From Sporothrix humicola (lineage: Eukaryota > Ascomycota > Sordariomycetes > Ophiostomatales > Ophiostomataceae), in NCBI GenBank assembly GCA_021396245.1, contig WNYE01000041.1, positions 1-64,000 of the forward strand: a stretch of DNA of 64,000 nt, written 5' to 3'. Every line of letters begins with the position of its first letter. The first letter of the stretch is position 1. Positions 11,519 to 24,028 of the stretch are shown here, one piece after another. The position numbers were made by a program, and so were the translations under genes. The notes beneath the pieces were generated by a model. It saw nothing but the letters and a program-made list of their open reading frames with translations, had not been told where the DNA came from and did no database searches.

Positions 11519-14500
11519 TTAAAACATCTTGGCCAGGCGTGAGCCTCGCACCGGCGCTGGCAAACAGGCAGCAAAACGATCGCGTTCTGGACGTGGTTAG
11601 CAAACGAACATAAGGAAACAACAAATATGAATCCTCGAAAACGAAAGAGGGGAAACACATACCTGTTTCTTTGTCGAACAAGATGGAAATGTCGTCGTGC
11701 TCGCCGGGCAGATCGGGCATATCGAGACACACAAACGCCGTCTCGCTGTTGCCCATCCCCCGCGTTTCAGGACTGCCAACGCCGCCAGCACCACCATCAG
11801 ACCCGCCATTGCCCGAATCGCCCATTGGCATCCGTGGAAGCGGGAACTTGGCGTCGTCAAACTTGATGCCGGACTTGCTGCCGCGACCAAAGGCCTCGAA
11901 GACATCGGTGCCCTTGAGCACAAAGCTCATGCAGTGGCCGTAATGGAAGTCCTGGAAAAAGGCCAGCAGCTGCGCGACTTTGGTGTCTGGGTGGATGACC
12001 ACCTGGAGCCGTGTGTGACCAGCCTCCCACTTCTTGTGGATGGGCACCACCATGCGCCGCCGTTCAATGCCAAACTTGATGGCGATGCCGTCAAACAAAA
12101 CCTGGTAGCCCGTGATGGCCTGCTGCACAATATGCAAGTCTGTGAGCGTCGAGAAACGCAGCGCCCGGCAGGTCGAATAGGATTTGGCGACACGCAGGCC
12201 GTCGGCCAAACCGCGGCCAGCTTCTCTCGGCACCTGGACATCGGACACGGCGACAGTAAAGTCCTGCTGGGCCTGGCGCACAAGGACAAGAGACGTGTTG
12301 TCCTGGACGTCGAGGCGGATCTTGAGCTCTCCTGGGGCTGCGTTGATACGATCGACGACCGTGCAGTCACCAAACTCAAAGATCACCCGCAGACGCTCGG
12401 CCAGGACGGTGGGCGGCTTCGTGCCATCGAGACCGTCATCGACGTTGATTACACGTAGGCGCTTGAACTGCAGCTGCTTGAATGCCGAGAGAGCCTTGTT
12501 GCCACCTCCACTGGCATCGACGCCTCCTCTTGATGCCACGCACATGTCCAGAGCAGAGATCGGCACATCGGCTGTGACTTGCTCGTCAGGCTGCAAGGCC
12601 GTGCCAGTCAGCAGACTGTGGAACTCGGCGCGTTCGTCGGTATGGATAAAGGTGAGGACCATGCTGCCCTTTGTGCGGCTATTTTCAAACCGCAGCAACA
12701 GTGCCGGGTCGCCTTGATCACCCCGCAAGAAACTAAACTGCACGGGCATATCCGGGAGGTACGCATGCGACACACCATACAGAGTCCGCGTACGCGTGCC
12801 AGAGACGATGGCGACACGGAAACCACGGTGGAAGTTCCGCCGCCCCGTAGCTGCATTCTCTTGTAGCGTCTTCTCGAACAAGGCCACATCACAGTCAGGC
12901 ACGGCCTCCTTGGGGAAACTGCCGGTCTGCGGGCCAGACTCAAAGTACTGGAACGCCTTGAGCTTCGAGCGAAAAACAGGGCTCTCTCCGCTGCGAGGAT
13001 ACAGCTGGCTATGGATCTTGGAGCCAAAATCATACATGCTCCACAGAAGGCCATAGTCTTGCTTGGACAGCTGAATAGCAACCAGGAAGCCGCGCGGCAG
13101 ACGGAGCTCGAGGGAGCACAGATCCGACCGCCAGCGCACGTCCTCCCACATGGGACCTGGGTTCTTCTTGCCCTGGACGCGCAGCCGTACATTTTCGTTC
13201 TGGCTGGACACGATAATCTCGAGCATCGCAGAGTTCTGGGGGCGAGCAACGCTCAGCATACACGGGAAGTGGAACTTGCTCGAAGGGTGCGGCGAGGACT
13301 CCCGGCCCTGCTCCATCAGGTACACATCGGCCCACATCCGGCTGAAGATGAAGTCGTCGGCGCTGTCTGAAATTGGCAGTGCCTCGAGCATTGTCATGGA
13401 CATATTGGGCACAGGTGATGCAGCCAAACTAGAGGTCCAGTTGCCCTGCATTAGGGCAATGATGTCGGAGCTGATCGGCGGATATGTCGCCCAGATTGTC
13501 TTGTCGATAATTGCTGGAAGGAAGGCGTCCTCCGGTGGCAAGATGTTATTGCGCTTCATGGAAACGGCGAGCTTTCGCAGGTTGTACAAAAGGGCCTTAC
13601 GGACTGTGTCGACCTCACCGTCGGCAGGTGAGGGTACGTCAAGCAGAATCTCGCCAGCCAACCAGTATGCCTTGGCCAGATCGGCATAGGCTTGCTGCAT
13701 GGCAGCTTCGTTCGCCCGGGTCACGGGTGACTCGGCACCAGCACCCATTGTAGACCGTTCACGGAAGGCGTTCTCGAGACCCATGCGACCAATGATAAAC
13801 CACCACAAGGCGGCGCGAGCCAGGTCCTCGGCGGAACTCGAAGAAAGAGGGTGTATTGTCTCAGACTGGAGACGGAAAAGCTCAAATAAGTGGCGAGATC
13901 GGGCAATAAACGTATTAAACGCATCGTCTCCAGCAGCCTGGACTACATCGTGCAGGTCGGCCATTGGCGGCCGAGGCGAAGTTGCGGAACCACCTGACGT
14001 CCCAGAGTAGACTGATGCTGAGTCGTCGTCACGGTCCCTGTTTGACAGTCGGCTGCTACCGGTGTTCTGGCGGAATGCGTTGTATGCACGGTGTACGGCA
14101 GACGTTGGGGAGGAGATTGACGGTGGGCTGTACTCCTGAGCAGCTTGTCTTGAGCGAGAGGCGAATGAAGCACCGTCTGGCGTTGATGTGGTCGAGGGCG
14201 GTGCCAGAATCGGGGACACCTCTGGGTTCTGTGTAGAGACAGCTGGCTGTGGGACGCCGTGTCGAGGATGCCGTGGCGGGGGTAGAGAGGGTGGTGGGGT
14301 CATCTTTGTGGGCGAATATCGGACGGGCGACACGGGCTTCTTCTGATCGACTTCAGGACTGGATGGTGGGCTAACGCCGTCGCGGTTGTTTTTAAGCAGA
14401 GCTCGGCCCTCGGCCTCACGCATCTCTGCCTGGTGGATCTCAATAAACGACCTGCGCTTCTCGTCACGGCCAAGATCCGGAGCGCCCAGGAGCGCGGAAG

Positions 14501-15305
14501 CTGCCAGTTGCCTAGCCGGGAACTTCTCTGGTACAGCTTGTGGTCTGCGTTCTGGAGACACATTTCGCCGATGGTCGTCCAGAGGAGACGGTTCTGATAT
14601 TGTAGAGAAACCAGTCTGTGTTCTCCGTACAGGGGCTGGCACGAAGTCGTCGCCGCCTGGGTCGAAACGTTGCTGCTGTTGAGGTCCATTTTGAGGAGGA
14701 ATCGGAGGGAGTGGTGACCGCAAGGGAAGCGACCGGGAAGAGACAGCGGACATGGGCACAGATGGGTCAAGGTTTGACAATGGTGCAACCTGCGGCCGTG
14801 CTGTTCGTACACTGCCCGTCCGCCGGCGACGGCCAATTTCGGCCGGTGGTATTTCGGATTCGTCACCGCCCTCGCCAATAATCTCGGGATAGGTGTCGGC
14901 AAACCGGACCACGAGGCCCTTGGCGCCCGGCCGCCTTTGCTTTGGTGTGTAGTGGTTGACTGATATTGGGCTGTGAGATGCACCTGCGACGGGGTTTGCG
15001 TTTGGATAGCGAGATATTGCTCGGGTATCTAGTTTGGCTAGCTGGGGCGGTGCGGCATGTGCCACCTGGAAACCGTCGAACGAGGGTCTTGCGGTGGTAG
15101 ACGAGCGCGGAGAGGATGCAGATGGTGCCGCACTTGAGGAAGAGCCATGAAGGAAAGCATTGATCTCATCATCGCCGCCGCTGTCGCGCAGCTCGTTTGA
15201 TGCCTTGCGATCGCGGCCGCCAAAGAGCTTGCCCATCAAGCGGCCTTTGCGTGACCGCAGGTCGTCCATGCCATGCGCCGCGGCGGGGCCATGGTCTCGG
15301 TCCAT
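11519..15305 (-). CDS. Large fungal protein of unknown function
   Basis: Two exons, 15305-11663 and 11586-11519, give 1236 residues. The 76-nt intron has a GTATGT donor, a GCTAAC branch site and a CAG acceptor; the last exon encodes a basic end (RGSRLAKMF). I do not recognise the family. The N-terminal 450 residues are disordered, Ser/Pro/Arg-rich, with SH3-ligand-like PPLPP motifs and many SP/TP sites. A helical block follows at about 455-640 (HDVVQAAGDDAFNTFIAR onward). From about 660 to 1170 the sequence is beta-rich, with alternating hydrophobic strands (for example HFPCMLSVARPQ and RLQVVIHPD), possibly several PH-like modules; that is a guess. There is no signal peptide or membrane segment. 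The disordered Arg/Ser-rich front and folded rear suggest a cortical or signalling scaffold, but no function should be assigned. Confidence 0.85.
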
Positions 15306-18300
15306 AACAGATTGCTGCCGGACAGGCGTAGGGCGAAAGGAGGCGTGAAAGGAAGTTTATGTCGGCGGCTATTTTTGCGATATTGGTGTCTTTAGTACAG
15401 TCCTGGGGAGTGTGTGTGAGGGGGAAAACGAAAGCGAAGAGGTCGACGTTCTGTCACTCGAGCTTGCCCTCGAGATTAGACGCCGAGTGATTTCACAAGA
15501 TTCACAAGATTGCGGAGAGCTGGGCCGATAGCCGTGGGAATGATTCTGGTCAGAGTCGTAGACGCGGAGAAGTGAGACGGTGCTCGTGTTCGGTGGCGAC
15601 GGACGGTGGGCAGTAAGCGGTGTCGACGCAGGGCTCCTCGTGGATTTGTCGTCGTGTATGAAGCCCTATTGTGTGCTGCAGGTCGATATCGTCTTTTGAA
15701 TGCCAATCCCGTCGAAGTGGCTGGATTTGGTGAAGGGCCGCGTGCTCGTGTGGGGGAAGAGGGCGCAAGATAAAGGAAACAAGACAAAGAGCGGCGCACG
15801 ACCAAGTCGGGGCAGGGAGAGGGGGAAGGTCTTCGAGACCAGGGCTCGCTTGTCACGTCGTGTGTTGATGAACAGAGGATGAAGTGGTGTAAGTTGGCAA
15901 ATAAGGTAATAAGGTAGTTTGTTTGTGTTTATTTCGTAGACTCGAAATGTGTTTTGGCCTAGGTCGCTCTTTCTTGGAAGTTTCTTGGTGTGTACCCTGT
16001 GCACTTGCATTCTGTTGCCCAACTCGACTGGGCTGCCCTTTCCCTGCTTTCTGTCTGTCTGTCGCTCTCCTGCTCTGTTTCAGGATAAGACGGCCAAAAG
16101 AGGGAAACTACGATGGGCCAGGCCAGGGATTTACAGGGGACCGGGAGAGGCAGGAGCAGCTCACCCCTCCTTCCTCCTCTCTCCACTATTATTTCCCCCT
16201 AGCGAGCATAAGATACGTCGCAGGCGTTGTCGTCCTCTTTTTCAAGACGTTTTATGGGGCTTCAATGGGGCCGCGCCGACGTAAGAGGCCGTCTCCTGTC
16301 CCTTGTTTCTTGTGCGCTTTGCTGCTCTGTGCAAAGTGCGAGTGGCGTGGCCTCGCACACGCAAGCATTGAAGGCATACGTCGTATGCGGACTATGATAA
16401 GTGCCATTGTATGGTGTACGGAGCATGTCGTGGGATCCTTCCAAATGTGGGATGTGGAATGCACAAGGAAGGAATTTGGGTCTCAAAAGCGGCAGGGCAG
16501 CTAGCACGCACACGCACCACGAAGAGGAAGGGACGCACACCGTGGGCTATGAGGTAAAAATAGCCATGCCCTAGGGAACAGGCGCGGAAGCTGCGATGCA
16601 ACAAAAAGCGGAACTCTGTACCCAGCCAAGCGCCACATATCATATTATGAGGAATGCTGTCACTGGGATGGTGACGGGAAAGGGAAGGTACAACTTGTGG
16701 ACGAGCGGCGTACGACCAACACGACAACGACTGGAGGACAGCAGAAAGGAAGGTGCATCCCTACGGAGCGGAGTTGGAGGGCACAAAGTATTACGAGCAG
16801 GAAGATGGGTCGCACCTTCTGTAATAGGACGCTTGTGCTCCAAAGGGTCCAAAAGAGTTCACAACTGCCCCGTTCTGAATACAGCCCTGTCCGACAAAAC
16901 AAAACTCTGCAACAAGCAACAAGCGACAAGCAACACCAGCTCCGGAGAACTATAACTAAATCAGAACCTGGCCAGAAGCCGTCTAGATGCCTCGCCAGAC
17001 TACGGAGGACGCCAACACCAGTGACATTTGACAGAAACGACAGCCAGCGCCTGCCAAATACGACAAAATAATGCCTGTCCGCTGACGCTGGTGGCTGCTC
17101 CAGCGCCATTCGAATGGAGAAAAGGAGCAAAAGAGGGGCAGCTTTCAGGGTCGAATACGAATGAGCTGGGCACGCCAAGGCGGTCCGCCGCGTCTAAAGG
17201 GCTGGTTTGGGCTAGCGGCACTTGGTGAGACTGGGGGAGACGGGCATGTCGAAGTGGTGCTAATCACAAGCAGAAGATAACGAGTTCCTGTTGGCGCCCT
17301 TCTAGATATAACTCCGAATTTGGTGAGCAGAACGGTCTGGCCAGAGATGCAGTTTCTGCGCAAACCTTTCAGCCTTTCTTCGACATTCCGATTTGCAGAT
17401 TGCAGATTGCATCTGCCTGCATCATCTGTGTGGAATTCCGTATTTGGAACCACGGTTGGGCAATGGGGATTGTCGCAGTTGTGAATGCCGCACCACGCAG
17501 AACGCCACGTACCACACCACTCTGCATTTCTTAGTCACGTTCCAGTCGAACAGTCGAAGCAGTGTCTGCCCTGTTTGTGCCTGTCTGTGCCCTGCTTCGC
17601 CATGCAGGTCGTTATATCCCAGGGCCTGCATCGGCAGTGGATGCTACTGTGTATTTCGAAAAGATCCCAACAGCCAAGCTCTCGAAACGACAAACGATAT
17701 CTCTAGGGTTGCCTCGGGAGCGCTTGTTTCCTGCAGCTGTGTTTTCTTTTGCCCATTTCTTTTCTTTTTCCTTGTTAATTTAGCCGCCATCCAGCAATGC
17801 CCTGTGCGCGTTTCCGCGTGGTTTCCAACCGGTCCTCCGTGCGGAATATTCTGTGTAGGAAGTCCTGTGCACGATATGCTGTGAAACGAGGATGGCTGGC
17901 GAGGAAACAAAAAGCATGGCGAATGGTGGCGGAATAGCGGCGGCGGGAAGGCGGCTGCAACACAAGATGGAAATTGGCAAAAATAAGATACAAGGGACGA
18001 AAAAGACGTGACGAGGCGCAGTGCGGAGTTGACAGCCGCGTCCCGGAACCGGAGCCTTCTATCTTCCCCTGGTTTCGTGACACAGATCGTTAGCGATAAC
18101 AGGGAAGGCAGAGAGGAGACGATAGACGGGACGATCCACTGGGGACATGGGATAGGCCGTCTGGGCCCTGGAGCTGGAGCCAAAGTCACTCTGTATTTGG
18201 GATTTGAATTTGCTCGTGAAAACGGGACGGATGAGGTCGTGTTCCGTGTATGAGGCTCTACAGATTCCTAGAAGCGATCCCAGTTTTCCATTTGCAATCC

Positions 18301-20709
18301 ACGCCTGCATCGTACCTTACTGCTCGCAGGCCTTGGCACACCAACGAGCAGCCGCCAGCGACATCATACCTCGTACCTCGTATGCGGCCTAGTCCTGGAC
18401 CTGTCTATGCTCCCAGACATCCTCACCCAGCCTGTCAGACCGGGTCTCGCCCGAGCTGCGCATCTCCCGGCCAGCGAGACAGCGTCTAATCAATTTTAGC
18501 GAGTGTGCGAGAAACCAATATCGACGTCGTCTGTCATCCAGTCGTCTAGTCGTCTAGTCGTCTTCCCAAATGCCAAATGAATTCTTCCGTCATGCCTCAT
18601 CTCAAATAGCGCCAGTGATGCGTACGCGGCCCTTTCCTGCGGTCCAAAGCCGGGCCAAGCGGACCAGTCCATAAAAGTAAAGTGCGTGCATCGCTTGTCC
18701 GAGAAACCACGAAACAAGAGGCGCCAGCCCATTTTGGACTTGGACCAGACTCGTGCTCTGTAGCACATCAGACGCCGCATGTCGAATGTCTTGCGTGTCG
18801 TGTGCTGCACTCCATGTGGCAATCGGACTCTTTTCTACTCGTCGAGCCGCGACCTCCACCCAGTATCAACAAGATGTGATCGAGTAGTTACACAAATAAT
18901 ACACAAGTGCTGTGATACGGGCCGCGGGCATGTCATGACAATAGCCACTTGACTATGTTTGTTTTCCTGGCGACAGTCAAGCACGAACAAGGTTATGGCG
19001 CTGGGTTGGCAGTCGGATCCAGGAGGCCGCCCTCGTAGCCCTGGCCTGGTCCCTTGCAAGAACGATGATCGGCGTCTGTGGTCTTCAGTGACGTCCCAGA
19101 CTTTAAAGACACCGAGGCTTTGGCTTCGAAATCCAAGAAACTGCTTGATCTGTTGACAACTTGATGGCCACGAGACCACCAAAAAAGTACTCCGCACGAC
19201 GAAATGTGCTCGAGAAAACGTGTTGCGGACCAGCCCTGCGAGAGGCCACTGAAGTGCAGTTGATATAGATGACAGTTGCAGAAACGGACGTCTGGGCCCA
19301 ACAGGTCGAGTGGCGCAGTGCAGTAGGAGTATGCAGAGGAGCACTGGCCGGTTTTGGGATTGTTGATGTTGCTGCACTGAGACAAGCTACTGCACTCCGT
19401 ACTGAAATCTCACGGCAGGTATGTGTTCCCAGGCCCCCTCTTGCCTCTCTATCTTGTCTCTCGTTTCCTCCGTCTTAGCACAGTCAGCAGCGCATCCGGA
19501 GACGAAATGTCATAGTGAGAGTCGCTCTTGCCATCTCTCGTAAAAGGCTGGAAATCAGGAGATAAAGGCAGGCACTTTGATTAAACATAAACGGGCACGT
19601 TTCTGGCAGCCGCAATCAACAACTCAGTAAGCTCCTTCTGTCTAGTGGATTGAGCCCGACAACGGAAGCTAGGAGCGTGGTCTAACTGCCCGAGGGTGAC
19701 ATATTAGTACCAATACGTCGGCGGCGCTTATTGGCCTCTCTCACTGTATGTAAGATACAGCAGCACGGCGCACGGTCTCTGCCCCTCCGATCTGGGGCAG
19801 TTTTGCTGATGTGAGCTCCTGAAGGCTGTTAAACTGACCACCTTACAACGTCATTTATTGCCCCGCAGCTGTGAGAGCAGCAAAAAGTAAAAAAGCAAAG
19901 CAAAAACCAGCCCACCCTCCTTCGTTCCTTCCCCTCTTATCCCGCGTTTGGCCAAGGTTTGTGCCCATTCGCTCATGCTGATTCGCCCAACGCGACTTCC
20001 AGCTTACCAGCTCTCGGGCTTCTTTCCCTACGTAAGGATGCATTGGGTGAGGAAATCGCGGCGACATACTCCCATGCAACTTGGAAAGAACGTCGCAAGG
20101 CAATCGGTAGTCAAATTGGCCCCGTAGCACTGCAGAACGGGAAAGAACGAACTGGCGACCAGCCGAAGTGCCCCATTCTCTCATTACCTGCACGGAGAAA
20201 GAAGAAAAAACGTGCGTGGGCAGGGAGGACCCAAGAAAAAAACTGCGCTGCCTATTCAGGTTCCGTCCGTCATAACGCTGTAGCGTGGGGACCTCTTGCG
20301 ATTCGCATCCCTCCGTCACTTTTTTTCTACCACCCCAGCGCCCTTTGCTGACTAGACACTGGCTTTCCCTTCTGCCTTGGCCTCCCAACACTTTGAACGC
20401 CTCTCATTCTCTCTCCTTTTGCATCTGTGCATCTTCTGCTTGCTTGCACAACTTGTCTTTTGCGAGTCCTGTTTCTCTGCAAGCTTATCACCAACTTATC
20501 TTGCATCTTGCATCCTGCATTGTTTTGCCCAATTTCTGATTTGAGCAGCATCGTCGCCTTGCTTCTCCCAACCGATCTCGCCCGTTTTCGCCTTTCCCCG
20601 CCCTCGTGTAAAGCACGTCTTGTCGCTTGTCAACAAATCCCACACTGCATCATCGAAGCTCGGCGTCGGACAAGGCGCTTTCGACCAACAGCTCTCAAAC
20701 TTGCCCAAA
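15306..20709. other. 5.4 kb gap without a recognisable gene
   Basis: Lies between two divergently transcribed genes, the large unknown gene (-) and the OSH6-like gene (+). It holds both promoters. Frames up to 193 codons occur but none has a domain, consistent composition or plausible splice sites. Seen here are three exact AGTCGTCT units at 18540-18563, two TACTCCGTA-like elements (19188-19196, 19393-19401) and C/T-rich leader sequence from about 20330 to 20600 before the OSH6-like gene. Confidence 0.65.
18540..18563. repeat. Three tandem AGTCGTCT units
   Basis: Three exact copies of the 8-mer AGTCGTCT in a row. A short microsatellite in the intergenic gap; no function is evident. Confidence 0.85.
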
Positions 20710-22921
20710 ATGCTCACCAATTTGGTACCTGGCGCCCGTCGTCGGGCGACTTCAACTGCAAGTATGTAACGAGCTTGTCCCTCCGGCTTTTGTAGCACCT
20801 GTCGACGTCCGCGGTGGATGGGACTTGACCCCTGTATCCCCCGTGCGGTGGAGCTTGGCAGTCTCGGTTCGGGGGCCTCCGGAAGCTCCGGATACTTTGA
20901 CTTTCCGTCTTTGAAGCCCAGCCAGCTAACAGAAGCTTTCTTTTTCTTTCCTCTCTGTTTAGGTGCCCATTCGAACCGCTCATCTGACGAAAACAACGGA
21001 AACGGCGAGGATGATACCCTTGTTGTTGAGCCCGATCAGGGCAACGGTAAGGATTCTCTCGCTAAAGCGGCAAGATGCCCAGCCGGGCCGGCGACCATGT
21101 TGGGGCTCGGGCCGCTTGTACCACTCTGTCGGGACGCCTGCTAACTGTTGCCCGCAGTCCTCATGCACATCATCTCCCAGCTGCGCCCCGGCGCCGACTT
21201 GAGCCGAGTCGTTCTCCCAACGTTCATTCTGGAGCCACGCAGCATGCTGGAGAGAATAACAAAGTATGTTGAGAACTTCAATGCCACGCCAGTAGAAAGA
21301 TAGCTTTGCTAACGAATCGTACAGCTTCATGTGCCACCCCGAGATGCTCCTGCCCATTCCCCAGATCGAAGACCCTACGGAACGCTTCGTGTCTGTCGTC
21401 AAGTTCTACTTGAGTGGCTGGCACATCCGTCCTCCGTACGTACCATCTCTTTGCCAATTTTATTCCATCCACCTGTGAAACAATTTGGCTAATACTCTTC
21501 TCAATAGAGGCGTTAAGAAGCCCCTTAACCCTATCTTGGGCGAGGTCTTCTCGTGCTATTGGGACTTCCCCGACAAGTCGCGCGCTTTCTACATCTCCGA
21601 GCAAACATCCCACCACCCTCCCAAGTCGAGCTACTTCTACATGGTCCCCCAGCATCACATCCGCGTCGACGGCACGCTCAAGCCACGAAGCCGTTTCTTG
21701 GGCAACTCTGCTGCCAGTTTGATGGAGGGCACAGCAATCTTGAGCCTCTTGAACCGGGGCGAGGCAGGCAAGCCCGAGAGATAGTACGTGAACATCTAGA
21801 CCGGCCTACATAATTTTGTGTGTATTTTGACTGACCAGTATCCCTTTGCAGCATCCTGACACAGCCCAACATGTATGCGCGCGGTATCCTTTTCGGCAAG
21901 ATGAAGTACGAACTCGGCGACCACAGCTTTGTCCGCTGCCCCGAGCTCGGACTGACCGCCGACATCGAATTCAAGACCAAGGGCTGGGTTGGTGGCACAT
22001 ACAACGCCATCGGCGGCACGATCAAGAACGAGAACACTGGCGAGGTCCTTTACGAGCTCTCCGGTCTTTGGAGCGAAGAAATGACCATTAAGAACGTCAA
22101 GACTGGCCAGAAAGACATGTTCTTCAACGCACTCAAGACGAAGCCTACGTCGCCCTCCGTTCGGCCAATCGAGGAGCAGGGCGAGAGAGAGTCACAGCGG
22201 CTGTGGCGGCGGACGGCTGTTGCCGTCAAGGAGCGCAACCACGAGCTGGCTACCGACGAGAAGACCAAGGTCGAAGATATGCAGCGCGAGGAGGCCGCTG
22301 CCCGGGCCCATGACGGCATCGAGTGGACCCCGCGCCTGTTCCGGCGCGTCAACGGCGGTCCTGGCGGTTCTGAGGAGGGCGAAGAAGATCTGGAGTGGAT
22401 CATCAATGCACAAATGTATGTGCTCTATGCATGATGCGAAACAAGCCCAATCGTTTGGATAACAACTAACAAATTTTAGTGATGGCGAAACAGTGGAAGC
22501 GCAGGAGGACCAGATCCTCGCCATATACCCCGTGCTTCCCGGGCAGACTTCGAAGCGCGACAGCGTAATACCCCCGATCCCGGCCCGCAAATCCCTCGAA
22601 ACAACCCCCTCTGGTGCCGCTGGTGCCGCTGATGTTGCGGCAGCCCCTGTTGCCGCCGCGCCTGCCGCAGCGAGCGGCGACCTGATCGACTTTGGCGACA
22701 ACGCAGAATCTTCACCAGCCGCAGCACAGCCAGTTGAGAACAGCGCACCTGTTGCCGACAACAGCTCCAACGAGATTGCGGATATGCTGTCATCGACGGG
22801 CAAGCCAGCGCCCTCCGGCCCTCTTATGGATTTCAGCAAAGATCTCGACAAGAACCTGCCGACGATCAAGCGTTCTGACACGAGCGGGTCTCAAGATGTC
22901 TTCCATGATGCCGAGAACTAA
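20710..22921 (+). CDS. OSH6: Osh6/Osh7-like oxysterol-binding-related lipid transfer protein
   Basis: ORD-only lipid transfer protein. Yeast Osh6/Osh7 exchange phosphatidylserine for PI4P between ER and plasma membrane, and that role is inferred here. Seven exons (20710-20761, 20963-21046, 21158-21263, 21325-21435, 21508-21783, 21852-22415, 22480-22921) give 544 residues. The lid and lipid-binding strand IISQLRPGADLSRVVLPTF (about residue 50) matches the Osh6 type rather than Kes1. The OSBP fingerprint EQTSHHPP is at 149-156. VKKPLNPILGE and the KPERYILTQPN region also match Osh6. The part ending near IYPVLPG resembles the yeast C-terminus; after it comes a tail of about 110 residues rich in Ala, Pro and acidic residues that yeast lacks. 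There is no PH domain, ankyrin repeat or FFAT motif. The first exon (MLTNLVPGARRR) is the least certain part. Confidence 0.92.
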
Positions 22922-23326
22922 ATAAATGTCGGTGTCACGAGGAAGAAATAATGATATTTAGAAGCATGAGCAACGGTGCAAACATACATGGGACGGGAAT
23001 GCCCGACTTTGGGTAGGACAGGACGGTGAAGGGAGGGAAAGGGAGGGAAACGGGAACACTAGAAGGATTGCCTTGAAACCTGCCATTTCTTACGCTACTG
23101 TCATCATTCACAATTCATTGCCATTTCATCTACATCGTGCTTTCTCGTGCATGAAAACTAAAATTGCTCAGCGAAAGCTGTGGTTAAAATTGTCAAATAT
23201 GTACACTATGAAATACAAGCCGCCCTTAATTTTTGAGCCAAAAAACGCCAATGCAAATAAACTCTATACATGATCATGACATAGAAAGCAACCCAAAATG
23301 CAAATCAAATCGCCATACAGGTACGT
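22922..23326. other. Intergenic between convergent genes, with a G-rich motif
   Basis: Common 3' flank of the OSH6-like gene (+) and the U2AF small subunit gene (-). It contains five closely spaced GGG runs (23031-23054) and is A/T-rich after about 23080. No gene is seen. Confidence 0.8.
23031..23054 (+). other. Potential G-quadruplex motif
   Basis: Five GGG runs at 23031, 23035, 23041, 23045 and 23052, separated by 1 to 4 bases, satisfy the usual G3N1-7 pattern. It lies between two convergent genes, where it could pause polymerase. The pattern is seen; the function is inferred. Confidence 0.55.
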
Positions 23327-24028
23327 CTAGTAACGACGACGTGTAGGTTCTGGCGATGGCGAACGGGACACGCTGCGCTCGTCGCGGCCACGCTCTTTCA
23401 GCCACTTCTTGGTCGACAACGTCAGATCCCGATCCAGCTCATCGCTCGGGTTCTTGCGGTGGATGAAGTTGCAGAAGCCGCCTCTCGCGCAGCCCTCGCC
23501 GGAGTTGAGTCGACAACAGGCTTCCCGGAAGTCGGTGACAGGCGACAGCTCGCAATAAATCGGTCGTGCGGCATACCAGCGGCTGTTGAGCGCGTCGCAG
23601 GCCGTGGCGGCGCTCTCTTCGTACTTGAAGCGCGCGTAGACGTTGCCAATCAGGTGGTCGTTGTTGTTGTCGCAGACGACAAGCTCCTCGAGCTCGCCGT
23701 ACTTGCACAGCTCGCACCAAATGTCCTCATAGAAGGCGTCAAAGTGGTTCTGCAGCTGCGACGCGTTCATGCGCGCTTGCGGGTCGTAGGCCGGGTTCTG
23801 GTAGAGGTTGGGCATGAGGATCGTCTGGCTGTAGGAGGGCTTGACATGTTTGCGCGAGCACCGGTCGCCGTGACGGCAGGCACCGATCTTGTAGTAGAAG
23901 GAGCAGTTGACCTATTGAGAAGCAATTGTTAACAGGAGAAGCAAAAAAAAGGAGGAGAATTGCGCGACGAGAAAAAAGCTTACCTTGTCCTGTTCCGTAC
24001 CGAAAATGGAAGCCAAGAAGTTCGCCAT
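23327..24028 (-). CDS. uaf2: U2AF small subunit (U2AF35/U2AF23), splicing factor
   Basis: Small subunit of the U2 auxiliary factor, which recognises the AG of the 3' splice site together with U2AF65 and BBP/SF1 in the nucleus. Exons 24028-23984 and 23911-23327 give 209 residues, close to S. pombe U2AF23 (216). The 72-nt intron has a GTAAGC donor. The first CCCH zinc finger uses C18, C26, C32 and H36 (CX7CX5CX3H). The central U2AF-homology RRM contains NVYARFKYEE. The second zinc finger reads CRLNSGEGCARGGFCNFIH. The RS domain is reduced to a short tail (SVSRSPSPEPTRRRY), as in other fungi. The start MANFLASIFGTEQDK is the family's usual N-terminus. Confidence 0.96.
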
